Positions 43,668 through 52,275 of a DNA stretch of 64,000 bases are shown piece after piece. Position numbers and translations under genes: made by a program. Source of the stretch: Timonella corticicola (GTDB lineage Bacteria; Actinomycetota; Actinomycetes; Actinomycetales; Cellulomonadaceae); contig NZ_JBHUOP010000004.1 in the NCBI RefSeq assembly GCF_042683685.1, forward strand, positions 470,965 to 534,964, given 5' to 3'. Numbering within the stretch: the first letter of the stretch is position 1; each line of letters begins with the position of its first letter. The notes below the pieces were generated by a model. That model was given only the letters and a program-made list of their open reading frames with translations. It was not told the DNA's origin and searched no databases.

Positions 43668-44120
43668 CTAGACTTCCGACGATTCGGTTGCCTTCTCTGC
43701 GTTCGCGCAATCGCGGCACGTTCCCCAGTAGGTGACCTCTGCGGTGGCTACCGTGAAATCAAAGGCCTGGGACGGGGTGAGGCAGGGCGCATGTCCGACC
43801 GCGCAGTCCACGTCTTCAATGCGTCCGCATCCCGTGCAGATGAGGTGGTGGTGGTTGTCGCCCACGCGCAGTTCGTACCGTGCGGGGTGACCGGCAGGTT
43901 CGATCTCATTGACGAGACCCGAGGCGGTCAATGCGTGAAGGGCATCGTAGACCGCTTGAACCGAGGCTGTTCCGAGCTTCTCGCGGACCGCATTGAGGAT
44001 GTGATCTGCTCCCGTGTGAGGAGCGTGCGCGAGAACCTCGAGTGTTGCCATGCGAATGGCCGTGACGCGCAGCCCTTTGGACCGGAGCAGTTCGTCAGGC
44101 GCTGTTGTGTGCATGTCCAT
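43668..44120 (-). CDS. Fur family regulator (PerR/FurA-like)
   Basis: Metal-dependent DNA-binding regulator, probably peroxide sensing given that catalase follows. 150 residues: winged helix ('LRVTAIRMATLEVLAHAP', 'SVQAVYDALHALTASGLV'), the dimerisation His cluster 'GDNHHHLICTGCGRIEDVD' and structural zinc cysteines 'CTGC' and 'CRDC'. ATG 44120 is chosen because AGAGG lies 9 nt upstream; ATG 44126 is only 3 nt away. The A/T-rich stretch 44127-44200 upstream probably holds its own promoter and operator. Confidence 0.9.
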   Translation of the reverse strand: MDMHTTAPDELLRSKGLRVTAIRMATLEVLAHAPHTGADHILNAVREKLGTASVQAVYDALHALTASGLVNEIEPAGHPARYELRVGDNHHHLICTGCGRIEDVDCAVGHAPCLTPSQAFDFTVATAEVTYWGTCRDCANAEKATESSEV

Positions 44121-44634
44121 AACCATACACCTCTTTTCTGGAATGATTCAAGAAAAAGAACGTTTCTGTTGAAAGATTTATTCTGACTGTTTGTGCTGAT
44201 GTGTCGGGGTTGATTTGAGTCGGACCCTGTATTGCTGGCTGAGGGTTGTGCTTCGCTGGCACTCTCGCTTCGCGAGACTGGTTTTCCCTACTTTGCTGGC
44301 GGCCTTTGCGGCTCAGATCACACGGATTGACCGGCGGTGGCTGCCGCGGGTTGTGATAGATTGGATCACTGACCGACCTGCTAGGGCCGAAAGGTTCCTT
44401 CAGCGGGTATGCAAGTGGAGACATCCCACCTGAGTTTCGCCGCCAACATCATTCGATGAAAGCGTTGCTGAGACCGGGTCCAACTGGTCCGCCTCATCTT
44501 TGAGGAATTTACTGACATGTTGTCAGTGTATTCGGTATCAACGATACCGTCGGACTTGTATGCCTCCGCTCTGCTTAGAGATGGGGGCATTTCTCGTTTC
44601 TAAGGTCTACAACCGAAATTTTGAGGAGCATCAA
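44121..44634. other. Intergenic region between fur-type gene and infC
   Basis: 514 bp separating divergent transcripts. The left A/T-rich part (44127-44200) should contain the promoter of the fur-type gene. In the middle a perfect 6-bp hairpin (44263-44277) and a TTGACC element (44327-44332) followed by TGTGATAGATT are candidates for termination and for the infC promoter respectively. The right part (44494-44634) is a structured leader described separately. I see no gene here. Confidence 0.55.
44494..44634 (+). promoter_or_regulatory. Structured 5' leader of infC-rpmI-rplT
   Basis: Three perfect stem-loops lie in a row: CCTCA/TGAGG (44494-44507, 4-nt loop), ACTGACA/TGTCAGT (44513-44529, 3-nt loop) and CGGTATC/GATACCG (44535-44551, 3-nt loop). 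The ribosome binding site GAGGAG (44623-44628) follows 70 nt later. In other bacteria infC-rpmI-rplT is controlled through its leader by L20 or IF3; a similar role here is inferred from position and structure only. Confidence 0.5.
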
Positions 44635-45342
44635 ATCAGCGAGCCGCGCATCAACGATCGAATCCGCGTTCCCGAGGTTCGACTCGTCGGACCATCAGGG
44701 GAACAGGTCGGTGTTGTCCGCCTTGAGGTTGCACTGGGCTTGGCCCAGGAAGCCGACCTCGACCTCGTTGAGGTCGCACCGGATGCACGCCCACCAGTGT
44801 GCAAGCTTATGGACTACGGCAAGTTCAAGTACGAGTCAGACATGAAGGCTCGCGAAGCTCGCCGAAACCAGGCAAACACGGTGCTCAAGGAAATCCGTTT
44901 CCGCCTGAAGATTGATGACCACGACTACCAGACCAAGAAGGGCCATGTGGAGCGCTTCCTGTCCGCTGGTGACAAGGTCAAGGTCATGATCATGTTCCGT
45001 GGACGTGAGCAGTCCCGTCCAGAAATGGGCATCCGGCTGCTCCAGCGTCTTGCTGAGGACGTTTCGGAACTCGGTTTCATCGAGTCCGCTCCGAAGCAGG
45101 ACGGCCGCAACATGATCATGGTCCTCGGTCCGGTCAAGAAGAAGGCCGAGGCGAAGAGCGAGCAGCGTCGTCGCCGCGAGGACGGTAAGCCATCGCGTGA
45201 AGAACGCAAGGCCGAGCGTCAAGAGGCTCCTGCTCCAGCACAGGCGACAAAGCCAGAGATCGACGTCGAAGAGGTCGAGTCCTCCGGTTACCCAGCCACT
45301 CGCAAGAAGACTTCCGCGAAGCCCACTCCAGCGAGTGAGTGA
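44635..45342 (+). CDS. infC: Translation initiation factor IF-3, probable AUC start
   Basis: IF-3 binds the 30S subunit and checks start codons. The family N-terminus 'SEPRINDRIRVPEVRLVGP' begins right after an ATC codon at 44635, which lies 6 nt after a strong GAGGAG. No ATG, GTG or TTG is near; the nearest in-frame ATG (44581) would place the ribosome binding site inside the gene. IF-3 genes often use AUU/AUC so that IF-3 can discriminate against its own message. 235 residues: normal N- and C-domains, then an unusual Lys/Arg/Glu-rich tail of about 60 residues. First gene of infC-rpmI-rplT. Confidence 0.95.
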   Translation: MSEPRINDRIRVPEVRLVGPSGEQVGVVRLEVALGLAQEADLDLVEVAPDARPPVCKLMDYGKFKYESDMKAREARRNQANTVLKEIRFRLKIDDHDYQTKKGHVERFLSAGDKVKVMIMFRGREQSRPEMGIRLLQRLAEDVSELGFIESAPKQDGRNMIMVLGPVKKKAEAKSEQRRRREDGKPSREERKAERQEAPAPAQATKPEIDVEEVESSGYPATRKKTSAKPTPASE

Positions 45343-45454
45343 GCGACACCGCAACGTTGATTTCATCAATGTAGCTGTAGTCCACACCGACTACAGTCCG
45401 ATTCATGTCTCAACCCGATAGGGGAAGGGACCGAAAGCAAGGAGAACGGCAGCC

Positions 45455-45649
45455 ATGCCGAAGAACAAGACGCACTCCGGCGCTAAGAAGCGTTTCCGTA
45501 TCACGGGTAGTGGCAAGGTTATGCGTGAGCAGGCGAACAAGCGTCACCTTCTCGAGCACAAGTCGAGCACCCGCACTCGCCGCCTGTCGGCTGACCTCGA
45601 GGTAAGCCCAGCAGACGTCAAGAAGGTCAAGAAGCTTCTCGGCAAGTGA
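45455..45649 (+). CDS. rpmI: 50S ribosomal protein bL35
   Basis: Basic ribosomal protein of 64 residues beginning 'MPKNKTHSGAKKRFRITGSG' with 'KRHLLEHKS' and ending 'VKKLLGK', full-length for the family. An AAGGAGAA site precedes the ATG by about 9 nt. It lies between infC and rplT, the universal order. Confidence 0.98.
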   Translation: MPKNKTHSGAKKRFRITGSGKVMREQANKRHLLEHKSSTRTRRLSADLEVSPADVKKVKKLLGK

Positions 45650-45711
45650 CCCTCCCAGTTGCCCTCAGCAACTGAAGATCATTTCAGAACTTTTACACAA
45701 AGGAGATTCAC

Positions 45712-46098
45712 GTGGCACGCGTGAAGCGGGCGGTCAACGCCCAGAAGAAGCGCCGTACGACTCTTGAGCTCGCATCCGGCTACCGTGGTCAGCGTTCCCG
45801 CCTTTACCGCAAGGCGAAGGAACAGGTAACCCACTCATTCGTTTACAACTACCGCGACCGTAAGAAGCGTAAGGGCGACTTCCGCAAGCTGTGGATTCAG
45901 CGCATCAACGCTGCAGCCCGCGCAGAGGGCCTGACGTACAACCGCTTCATCCAGGGCCTCAAGGCTGCTGGCGTTGAGGTAGACCGTCGTGTTCTTGCTG
46001 AACTCGCTGTCAACGACGTGGCAACCTTCAACACCCTCGTGGGAGTTGCAAAGAACGCTCTGCCAGCGGACGTCAACGCTCCTAAGGAAGCTGCCTGA
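45712..46098 (+). CDS. rplT: 50S ribosomal protein bL20
   Basis: Ribosomal protein needed for early 50S assembly; 128 residues with 'MARVKRAVNAQKKRRTTLEL', 'GYRGQRSRLYRKAKEQVTHS' and 'WIQRINAAARAEGLTYNRFI'. In several bacteria it represses its own operon by binding the leader. GTG/ATG choice: GTG 45712 follows AAAGGAG at about 9 nt. A strong terminator follows. Confidence 0.98.
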   Translation: MARVKRAVNAQKKRRTTLELASGYRGQRSRLYRKAKEQVTHSFVYNYRDRKKRKGDFRKLWIQRINAAARAEGLTYNRFIQGLKAAGVEVDRRVLAELAVNDVATFNTLVGVAKNALPADVNAPKEAA

Positions 46099-46115
46099 CC
46101 CGCTCGTGGCGAAAG

Positions 46116-46159
46116 ATTCCCGCGTGTTCCCATTGATGGAACACGCGGGAATTTTGTTT
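46116..46159 (+). terminator. Rho-independent terminator after rplT
   Basis: Perfect 15-bp stem (46116-46130 with 46138-46152), 7-nt loop, followed by TTTTGTTTG. It directly follows the ribosomal protein operon and lies just before the methyltransferase gene, whose ribosome binding site begins about 10 nt later. Confidence 0.92.
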
Positions 46160-46176
46160 GAAAGGAACTAAAGGCG

Positions 46177-47013
46177 ATGCTCGAGAACCCGCGAAGTGAC
46201 CGCGTCAAGCACGTGCGTGCGCTACACGCGCGCAGTGCCCGCAAGCGGCACGGACAGTATCTCGTAGAAGGGCCCCAGGGGGTGCGAGAAGCAGTCCGCT
46301 ACGCACCTGACGATATCCGGGACATCTACGCGACCACCGAGACGATGGAACGCTACCCAGACATCTTCGAGGACGCTGCTGAAGCTCGCCTATGGGTCCA
46401 CCAGGCATCACCTGATGTGATCTCGGCGATGAGCGGTGACGCACAGGGTGTCATCGCGGTGTTACATCGTAAGGACCGCACGCTCGCGGACGTTGATCTC
46501 TCCAGCGCGCGTAACGTTGCCGTTCTATGCTGCGTACGTGACCCTGGAAACGCGGGCACCGTCATTCGCGCAGCCGATGCCGCGGGTGCCGACCTGGTGA
46601 TTCTCAGTGACGAGAGCGTCGACATCTTTAACCCAAAGGTCGTGCGCTCCACAGCGGGCTCGATGTTTCATCTCCCCGTCATCAGCGGCGTTGCCGTTGA
46701 AGAGATCGCAGCAGGACTGCGAACAGTCGGTATCCAGATCTTCGCCGCCACCGGCAGCGGCGCCTATGACCTCGATGATCTACTCGACAGCGTAGGCCCC
46801 ACACGCAATGGTGCGGTGGCAGATAAATCGACGCCAGATGCTGCCGCGCCGACCGCATGGTTCTTTGGCAACGAGGCCCAAGGACTCTCCCAGGTTGAAC
46901 TGAGTCTTGCGGATTACTCCGTGCGGGTTCCGCTACGTGGCAGAGCCGAATCCCTGAACGTGGCGACAGCCGCAACGGTATGTCTCTATGCAACATCGAG
47001 GGCGCAGCGTTAG
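46177..47013 (+). CDS. SpoU/TrmH family RNA 2'-O-methyltransferase
   Basis: SAM-dependent enzyme of the knotted SPOUT fold that methylates ribose 2'-OH in rRNA or tRNA. 278 residues with an N-terminal substrate-binding domain ('KHVRALHARSARKRHGQYLVEG') and the three SpoU motifs: 'RDPGNAGTVIRAADAAGADLVI', 'WFFGNEAQGLS' and 'VPLRGRAESLNVATAATVCLY'. The location after rplT and before pheST is conserved in actinobacteria. The target nucleotide is unknown. Confidence 0.93.
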   Translation: MLENPRSDRVKHVRALHARSARKRHGQYLVEGPQGVREAVRYAPDDIRDIYATTETMERYPDIFEDAAEARLWVHQASPDVISAMSGDAQGVIAVLHRKDRTLADVDLSSARNVAVLCCVRDPGNAGTVIRAADAAGADLVILSDESVDIFNPKVVRSTAGSMFHLPVISGVAVEEIAAGLRTVGIQIFAATGSGAYDLDDLLDSVGPTRNGAVADKSTPDAAAPTAWFFGNEAQGLSQVELSLADYSVRVPLRGRAESLNVATAATVCLYATSRAQR

Positions 47014-47097
47014 GGTATTCGTTAGCGCAGATCATCGTGCAGGTTTTGATTGTTCGGAGCGGGAAATCATCGTGCTCTTATCCAAGCTGAGGTAGAC

Positions 47098-48465
47098 ATG
47101 TCGAAAAGCAACCTGTCCGCAGGCCTGAAGGTCCGCCACCTGACCATGATGGGCCTTGGTTCAGCGGTTGGTGCGGGTCTCTTTGTCGGTGCGGGACAGT
47201 CCATCGCCACTGCTGGTCCTGGAGTCCTTGTCTCGTACGCCCTTGCTGGACTCGTGGTTGTTTCCGTGATGTTCATGCTTGGCGAGATGGCGAGTGCCAA
47301 GCCTTCCTCAGGAGCGTTCTCCACCTATGCCGAAGAGGGCGTGGGGAAGTGGGCAGGATTTGCGGTTGGCTGGATCTACTGGTTCATGCTCATCATGGTG
47401 CTGGGCGTGGAAATCCTCGCGGCAACCTCCATCATGGCCACGTGGACTCCCGTACCGCAGCCAGTGATCGCACTCGTGCTCATCGCGCTGTTCGCCGCGG
47501 TGAACCTGATTGGCGTTCGACAGTTCGGCGAGATGGAGTTCTGGTTTGCGGCCATAAAGGTAGCGGCCATCATTGCGTTCCTTGTGATCGGAGCGTTGGC
47601 GCTGATCGGTGTTCTGAATGCACCAGAGGGAGCCGGACTGTCCCGACTGTTCAACGGTGAGGGCGGCTTTTTCCCAACCGGTGCATCCGGGGTGGCAGCC
47701 GGTCTGCTGGCCGTGATGTTCGCTTTTGGAGGCATCGAGATCATCACGATCGCGGCTGCTGAAGCCACCAACCCACAGGATTCCATCAGCCGCGCAACGT
47801 TCTCGATCATCGGTCGGATCCTGTTCTTCTACCTGGGATCGGTATTCATCATCCTGACCGTGCTGTCCTGGAATGATCCCGCCATCGCGGACAAAGGCGC
47901 TTTTGTGGCAGTTCTCGAAGCCATCAATGTGCCGGGCGCGGCCAAGGTCATGGAAGTGATCATCGTCATCGCGCTCCTCTCCGCCTTCAACGCTCAGATC
48001 TATGGCACCTCCCGTATGGCCTATTCGTTGTCTGAGCGCGGCGAGGGCAACAGGGTGCTCCTCGCGGTCTCGAAGAACGGGGTCCCTTACGTTGCGGTGC
48101 TCGTTTCCGTGTTCTTCGCGGTCCTTGCAGTGATCTTGCACATGGTTGAAGGTGAGATGGCAGGAATCCTTCTGGACGCTGTCGGTGCATCGCTGTTGAT
48201 CATTTGGTTCTTCATCGCGTTTTCGCAGATCCGACTACGGCCAAAGTACGAGGAACAGGGATTGCTTCGCCTGCGCACCTGGGCGCACCCGTGGCTTGGA
48301 ATCGGCACGATGATGGCTATCGCTGCTTTCGGGATACTCATGCTGTTCAACGAGACCGGTCGCCGTAACCTGCTGCTGGCCCTCGTGATCTTCATTGTCA
48401 TCGTGGGGATCTACGTCATCAAACAGGCAACGTCACGCCGTGACCGTGTGGACGCTTCAGCCTAG
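47098..48465 (+). CDS. APC-family amino acid permease
   Basis: Polytopic membrane transporter with about twelve segments, 455 residues. The N-terminal 'MMGLGSAVGAGLFVGAGQSIATAGPGV' and 'LGEMASAKPSSGAFSTYAEE' are signatures of the amino-acid transporter (AAT, GABA permease-like) branch. The substrate is not determined. ATG 47098 has GAGGT 4-5 nt upstream; an open TTG at 47050 lacks support. It separates the methyltransferase from pheS. Confidence 0.9.
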   Translation: MSKSNLSAGLKVRHLTMMGLGSAVGAGLFVGAGQSIATAGPGVLVSYALAGLVVVSVMFMLGEMASAKPSSGAFSTYAEEGVGKWAGFAVGWIYWFMLIMVLGVEILAATSIMATWTPVPQPVIALVLIALFAAVNLIGVRQFGEMEFWFAAIKVAAIIAFLVIGALALIGVLNAPEGAGLSRLFNGEGGFFPTGASGVAAGLLAVMFAFGGIEIITIAAAEATNPQDSISRATFSIIGRILFFYLGSVFIILTVLSWNDPAIADKGAFVAVLEAINVPGAAKVMEVIIVIALLSAFNAQIYGTSRMAYSLSERGEGNRVLLAVSKNGVPYVAVLVSVFFAVLAVILHMVEGEMAGILLDAVGASLLIIWFFIAFSQIRLRPKYEEQGLLRLRTWAHPWLGIGTMMAIAAFGILMLFNETGRRNLLLALVIFIVIVGIYVIKQATSRRDRVDASA

Positions 48466-48482
48466 CGGCACCCATAAGGCAT

Positions 48483-48488
48483 TAGAAT
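48483..48488 (+). promoter_or_regulatory. Candidate pheS promoter -10 box
   Basis: TAGAAT at 48483-48488 lies 49 bp before the pheS ATG and 5 bp before another ATG (48494) that opens an 18-codon frame overlapping the pheS start. The -35 box is not clear. Confidence 0.35.
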
Positions 48489-48536
48489 GGACGATGGCCA
48501 AATCTAGCCTCGTTTGTAACGCCCTGAAAGGCACCT

Positions 48537-49625
48537 ATGTCAACGCCTGAAACTGAAGAGAACGTAGCGTCGTTTTCCCCGCTCGATGAAGCTGCCGTGT
48601 CGGGAGCGCTTGAATCCGCTCTCGCCGCAGTAATCGCGGCAACGACCCTTGACGAACTCAAAGCCGTGCGCATTGCACACAGCGGCGACAAAAGTCCGCT
48701 TGCACTTGCGAACCGTGAAATCGGAAAACTGGAGCCCCAGGACAAAGCGAAGGCCGGCAAGCTCCTTGGACCGGTTCGAGGCAAGATCAACAAGGCGATC
48801 GCGGATCGTCAAGTGGTTCTTGAGGCTGAGCGTGATGAGCGCGCTCTGGTCGAGGAGGCTGTGGACGTCACGCTTCCGGTCAATCGGCGTTTCATAGGTT
48901 CCCGCCACCCACTGCAGTCTCTCCAAGAGAAGGTTCAGGACTTCTTCGTCTCAATGGGCTGGGAGATCGCGGAGGGACCTGAGATCGAAGCCGAATGGTT
49001 CAACTTTGACGCCTTGAACTTTGGGCCAGACCACCCGGCGCGTCAGATGCAGGACACGTTCTTCGTGCAGGGCATGCAGGACGAGTCAGGTGAAGGGGAC
49101 TCGGGTCTGGTGCTGCGCACCCACACCTCCCCGGTGCAGGCACGAGCAATGCTTGAACGCGATCTGCCACTATATATCGCGTGCCCGGGAAAGACCTTCC
49201 GTACCGACGAACTGGATGCAACGCACACCCCTGTGTTCCACCAGGTTGAGGGCCTCGCGGTAGATAAGGGTCTCACCATGGCACATCTGCTGGGCACGCT
49301 CGACCATTTTGCCAGGGCGATGTTCGGTCCCGAAGCCAAGACTCGTATCCGCCCGTCGTTCTTCCCATTCACCGAGCCATCGGCCGAGATGGACCTGTGG
49401 TTCCCACAGAAGAAGGGTGGGCCAGGCTGGATCGAATGGGGTGGCTGCGGCATGGTCAACCCCAACGTTCTTAAGGCTGCGGGCATCGACCCCGATGAAT
49501 ACACGGGATTCGCGTTCGGAATGGGCCTTGAGCGCACTCTGATGCTGCGCCATGGCATCACCGACATGCACGACATCATTGAGGGAGACGTTCGCTTCTC
49601 CTCACAATTCGGAATGGACATCTGA
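48537..49625 (+). CDS. pheS: Phenylalanine-tRNA ligase alpha subunit
   Basis: Catalytic subunit of the (alpha-beta)2 enzyme charging tRNA-Phe. An N-terminal coiled coil (about 20-105, 'GDKSPLALANREIGKL') precedes the class II core: 'HPLQSLQEKVQDFFVSMGWE', motif 2 'CPGKTFRTDELDATHTPVFHQVEGLAVDKG' region, and motif 3 'GFAFGMGLERTLMLRHGI'. 362 residues, normal. Its stop overlaps the start of pheT (TGATG). Confidence 0.98.
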   Translation: MSTPETEENVASFSPLDEAAVSGALESALAAVIAATTLDELKAVRIAHSGDKSPLALANREIGKLEPQDKAKAGKLLGPVRGKINKAIADRQVVLEAERDERALVEEAVDVTLPVNRRFIGSRHPLQSLQEKVQDFFVSMGWEIAEGPEIEAEWFNFDALNFGPDHPARQMQDTFFVQGMQDESGEGDSGLVLRTHTSPVQARAMLERDLPLYIACPGKTFRTDELDATHTPVFHQVEGLAVDKGLTMAHLLGTLDHFARAMFGPEAKTRIRPSFFPFTEPSAEMDLWFPQKKGGPGWIEWGGCGMVNPNVLKAAGIDPDEYTGFAFGMGLERTLMLRHGITDMHDIIEGDVRFSSQFGMDI

Positions 49626-52195
49626 TGCCAAACATCGCACTTCCTTGGCTTGCTGAACACGTCGAGGTTCCGAGTGATCTGACCGCGGAAAGGCTGGCTG
49701 CGGCTCTGGTAAAGGTTGGGCTTGAAGAGGAAACGATTCACTCGTCCGGCGTAACCGGACCACTCGTTGTCGGCCGCGTGGTCTCGCTTGAAAAGGAGCC
49801 ACAAAAGAACGGCAAGGTCATCAACTGGTGTCAGGTTGATGTTGGCCAGCACAACGTTCTTGACGGTGACGGTGCCCCAACGATCCCGCGCGGCATCATC
49901 TGTGGTGCGCAGAACTTCGTTGAGGGTGACTATATTGTGGCCGCATTGCCGGGCGCTGTATTGCCTGGTCCATTCCCCATCTCTTCGCGTAAGACCTATG
50001 GACACATCTCGGACGGAATGATCTGTTCGCAGCGGGAACTTGGCCTCGGTGATGACCACGCGGGAATCATCGTGCTGACCTCGATCGGTTTTGAGTCCGC
50101 AGAACTCAGCCCCGGTCAGGACGCGCTGGAACTTCTCGGTCTGAATGAGGAGATACTCGAAATCAACGTGACTCCGGACCGTGGCTACTGCTTCTCCATG
50201 CGCGGTGTCGCCCGCGAGTTTGCGCATTCAACCGGTGCCCGGTTCACCGACCCGGGACTGCGCAACGATCTGCCGGCACCAACCGCGGATGGATTTGCTG
50301 TCCTTGTTGAGGACGAGAGCCCAATTCATGGCAAGGTCGGGTGCGACCGCTTTGTCACTCGGATCGTGCGGGGCATCGATGCCTCGGCGCCAGCACCACG
50401 ATGGATGCAAAAGCGCCTCGAACAGGCAGGTATGCGTCCCATCTCGCTTGCGGTTGACGTGACCAACTACGTCATGCTTGATCTCGGACAACCGCTTCAC
50501 GCATACGATCTGGCTACTCTGGCTGCTCCCATCGTGGTGCGGCGTGCCCGTACGGGTGAGAAACTCACCACTCTTGACGATGTGACGCGCAGCCTTGACG
50601 AGCAGGACCTGCTCATCACCGACTCACCAGCCGGTGAACGCGGTTCGCGCGTGCTGGGACTCGCCGGCGTGATGGGCGGCGCTGAGACTGAGGTGTCGGG
50701 GTCGACCACAGACGTTCTCATTGAGGCTGCTCACTTTGAGCAGATATCCATTGCTCGCACTGCCCGTCGGCACAAACTGCCAAGTGAGGCTGCCAAGCGT
50801 TTTGAACGCGGGGTTGACCCACAACTGCCAGCCGTTGCCGCGCAGCGTGTTGTCGATCTGCTCGTCCAGTACGGTGGCGGCACTGCGGATAGTGCTGTCT
50901 TCGACGTGAACGAAACGGCTTCGGCTCCCGCTATCAAGTTCTCGCTGCGTGACCCTGAACGTCTGTGCGGCGTTGCATACACCGACGAGCAGGTTGTTGG
51001 GGTGCTCGAGCAGATAGGTTGCCAGGTAAACCCGGTACCCAACTCCTCGATTGTGGACGTTGTTCCGCCATCATGGCGACCGGACTTGACTGGTGCTGCT
51101 GAGCTCGTCGAGGAGGTGGCGCGTCTGGTCGGTTACGATCAGATTCCGTCGATTCTCCCGGTCGCCCCTGCTGGTGGTGGGTTGACTGCCGCTCAAAAAG
51201 CACGGCGCACGGTGTCTCGGGCTCTGGCTGAGGCGGGTTACACCGAGGTCTTGACCTATCCATTTGTGAGTCAGGCGCACTATGACGAACTAGGGCTTCC
51301 AGAAGACGACGAGCGTCGCGTGAGTCTTGCGCTACGCAATCCGCTTGCAGGGGATCGTCCACTGATACGGACGAACCTTCTGGTTACGCTGTTGGACGCC
51401 GCACGCCGTAACGTTGCACGTGGAAACTCCGATGTCGCGCTGTTTGAACAGTCGCTCGTGACTCGCCCAACAAAAGACCTACCGGTAGCCCCGCAGCTAC
51501 CCCCAGCGATCAAACCATCGGATGAGGAACTTGCCGCCCTGCATGCGGGAGTTCCTGCTCAACCACGTCACGTGGCGGGTGTCATCGCCGGAGCGGCAAC
51601 CCCGTCGGGCTGGTGGGGTAATGGGCGTGCGGCCGACTGGACCGACGCGTTTGCTGCGGTTGATCTGATTGCCCAGCGCGTTGGCGTATCTGTGCGACGT
51701 GTTGCGGACAACGCCCAGGCTCCGTTCCATCCGGGACGCTGCGCGCGCTTTGAGACCGAAAACGGTGTTGTGCTCGGCTACGCGGGCGAACTGCACCCGC
51801 GCGTCATTGAAGCGTTCTCATTGCCTGCCCGCGCCGTCGCCTTCGAGATTGACTTGGACGCATTCGTTGCAGCCCAGCCAGAAGACCCGTACCAAGCGCG
51901 GGAGGTTTCAACCTACCCCCTTGCGAAGGAAGACATCGCTTTGGTCGTTGACATGGATGTTTCTGCTCAGGAACTGCGCGAGGCCGTCATCGAGGGTGCA
52001 GGAGACGCTCTTGAGTCTCTCGAACTCTTTGACGTGTTCCATGGAGAGCAGGTCGGCGAGGGCAAGAAGTCGCTTGCATTCGCGTTGCGTTTGAGGGCCT
52101 CGGACCGTACGCTCACCGCGGAAGACACTGCGGCAATCCGTGAATCGGCAGTGAAGGTAGCGGCAACGCGGTTTGGTGCGGTGCTGCGCGCCTGA
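49625..52195 (+). CDS. pheT: Phenylalanine-tRNA ligase beta subunit
   Basis: Beta subunit with editing and tRNA-binding roles; 856 residues. N-terminal EMAP-like tRNA-binding region ('LVVGRVVSLEKEPQKNGKVINWCQVDV'-type), B3/4 editing domain ('ITPDRGYCFSMRGVAREFA'-like), B5 domain, catalytic-like core and C-terminal anticodon-binding FDX-ACB domain ('STYPLAKEDIALVVDMDVSAQEL'). Overlaps pheS by one base and is followed by a bidirectional terminator. Confidence 0.98.
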   Translation: MPNIALPWLAEHVEVPSDLTAERLAAALVKVGLEEETIHSSGVTGPLVVGRVVSLEKEPQKNGKVINWCQVDVGQHNVLDGDGAPTIPRGIICGAQNFVEGDYIVAALPGAVLPGPFPISSRKTYGHISDGMICSQRELGLGDDHAGIIVLTSIGFESAELSPGQDALELLGLNEEILEINVTPDRGYCFSMRGVAREFAHSTGARFTDPGLRNDLPAPTADGFAVLVEDESPIHGKVGCDRFVTRIVRGIDASAPAPRWMQKRLEQAGMRPISLAVDVTNYVMLDLGQPLHAYDLATLAAPIVVRRARTGEKLTTLDDVTRSLDEQDLLITDSPAGERGSRVLGLAGVMGGAETEVSGSTTDVLIEAAHFEQISIARTARRHKLPSEAAKRFERGVDPQLPAVAAQRVVDLLVQYGGGTADSAVFDVNETASAPAIKFSLRDPERLCGVAYTDEQVVGVLEQIGCQVNPVPNSSIVDVVPPSWRPDLTGAAELVEEVARLVGYDQIPSILPVAPAGGGLTAAQKARRTVSRALAEAGYTEVLTYPFVSQAHYDELGLPEDDERRVSLALRNPLAGDRPLIRTNLLVTLLDAARRNVARGNSDVALFEQSLVTRPTKDLPVAPQLPPAIKPSDEELAALHAGVPAQPRHVAGVIAGAATPSGWWGNGRAADWTDAFAAVDLIAQRVGVSVRRVADNAQAPFHPGRCARFETENGVVLGYAGELHPRVIEAFSLPARAVAFEIDLDAFVAAQPEDPYQAREVSTYPLAKEDIALVVDMDVSAQELREAVIEGAGDALESLELFDVFHGEQVGEGKKSLAFALRLRASDRTLTAEDTAAIRESAVKVAATRFGAVLRA

Positions 52196-52219
52196 TAGTC
52201 GGGGCTGGACAAAAACGCA

Positions 52220-52258
52220 AAGGTCCGCAACCCAACCGGGTTGCGGACCTTCATGTTT
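52220..52258. terminator. Bidirectional terminator between pheT and a minus-strand gene
   Basis: Perfect 14-bp stem (52220-52233 with 52238-52251) with a 4-nt loop. On the plus strand it is followed by TCATGTTTGT; on the minus strand by TGCGTTTTTG, the stronger U-tract. It lies between convergent genes. Confidence 0.85.
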
Positions 52259-52275
52259 GTCGTGGACGGGTTCTC

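Noticed and set aside
48466..48536. Phe-codon attenuator or T-box upstream of pheS
   Set aside because: The gap is only 71 bp, the short frame there has no Phe codons, and there are no T-box elements.
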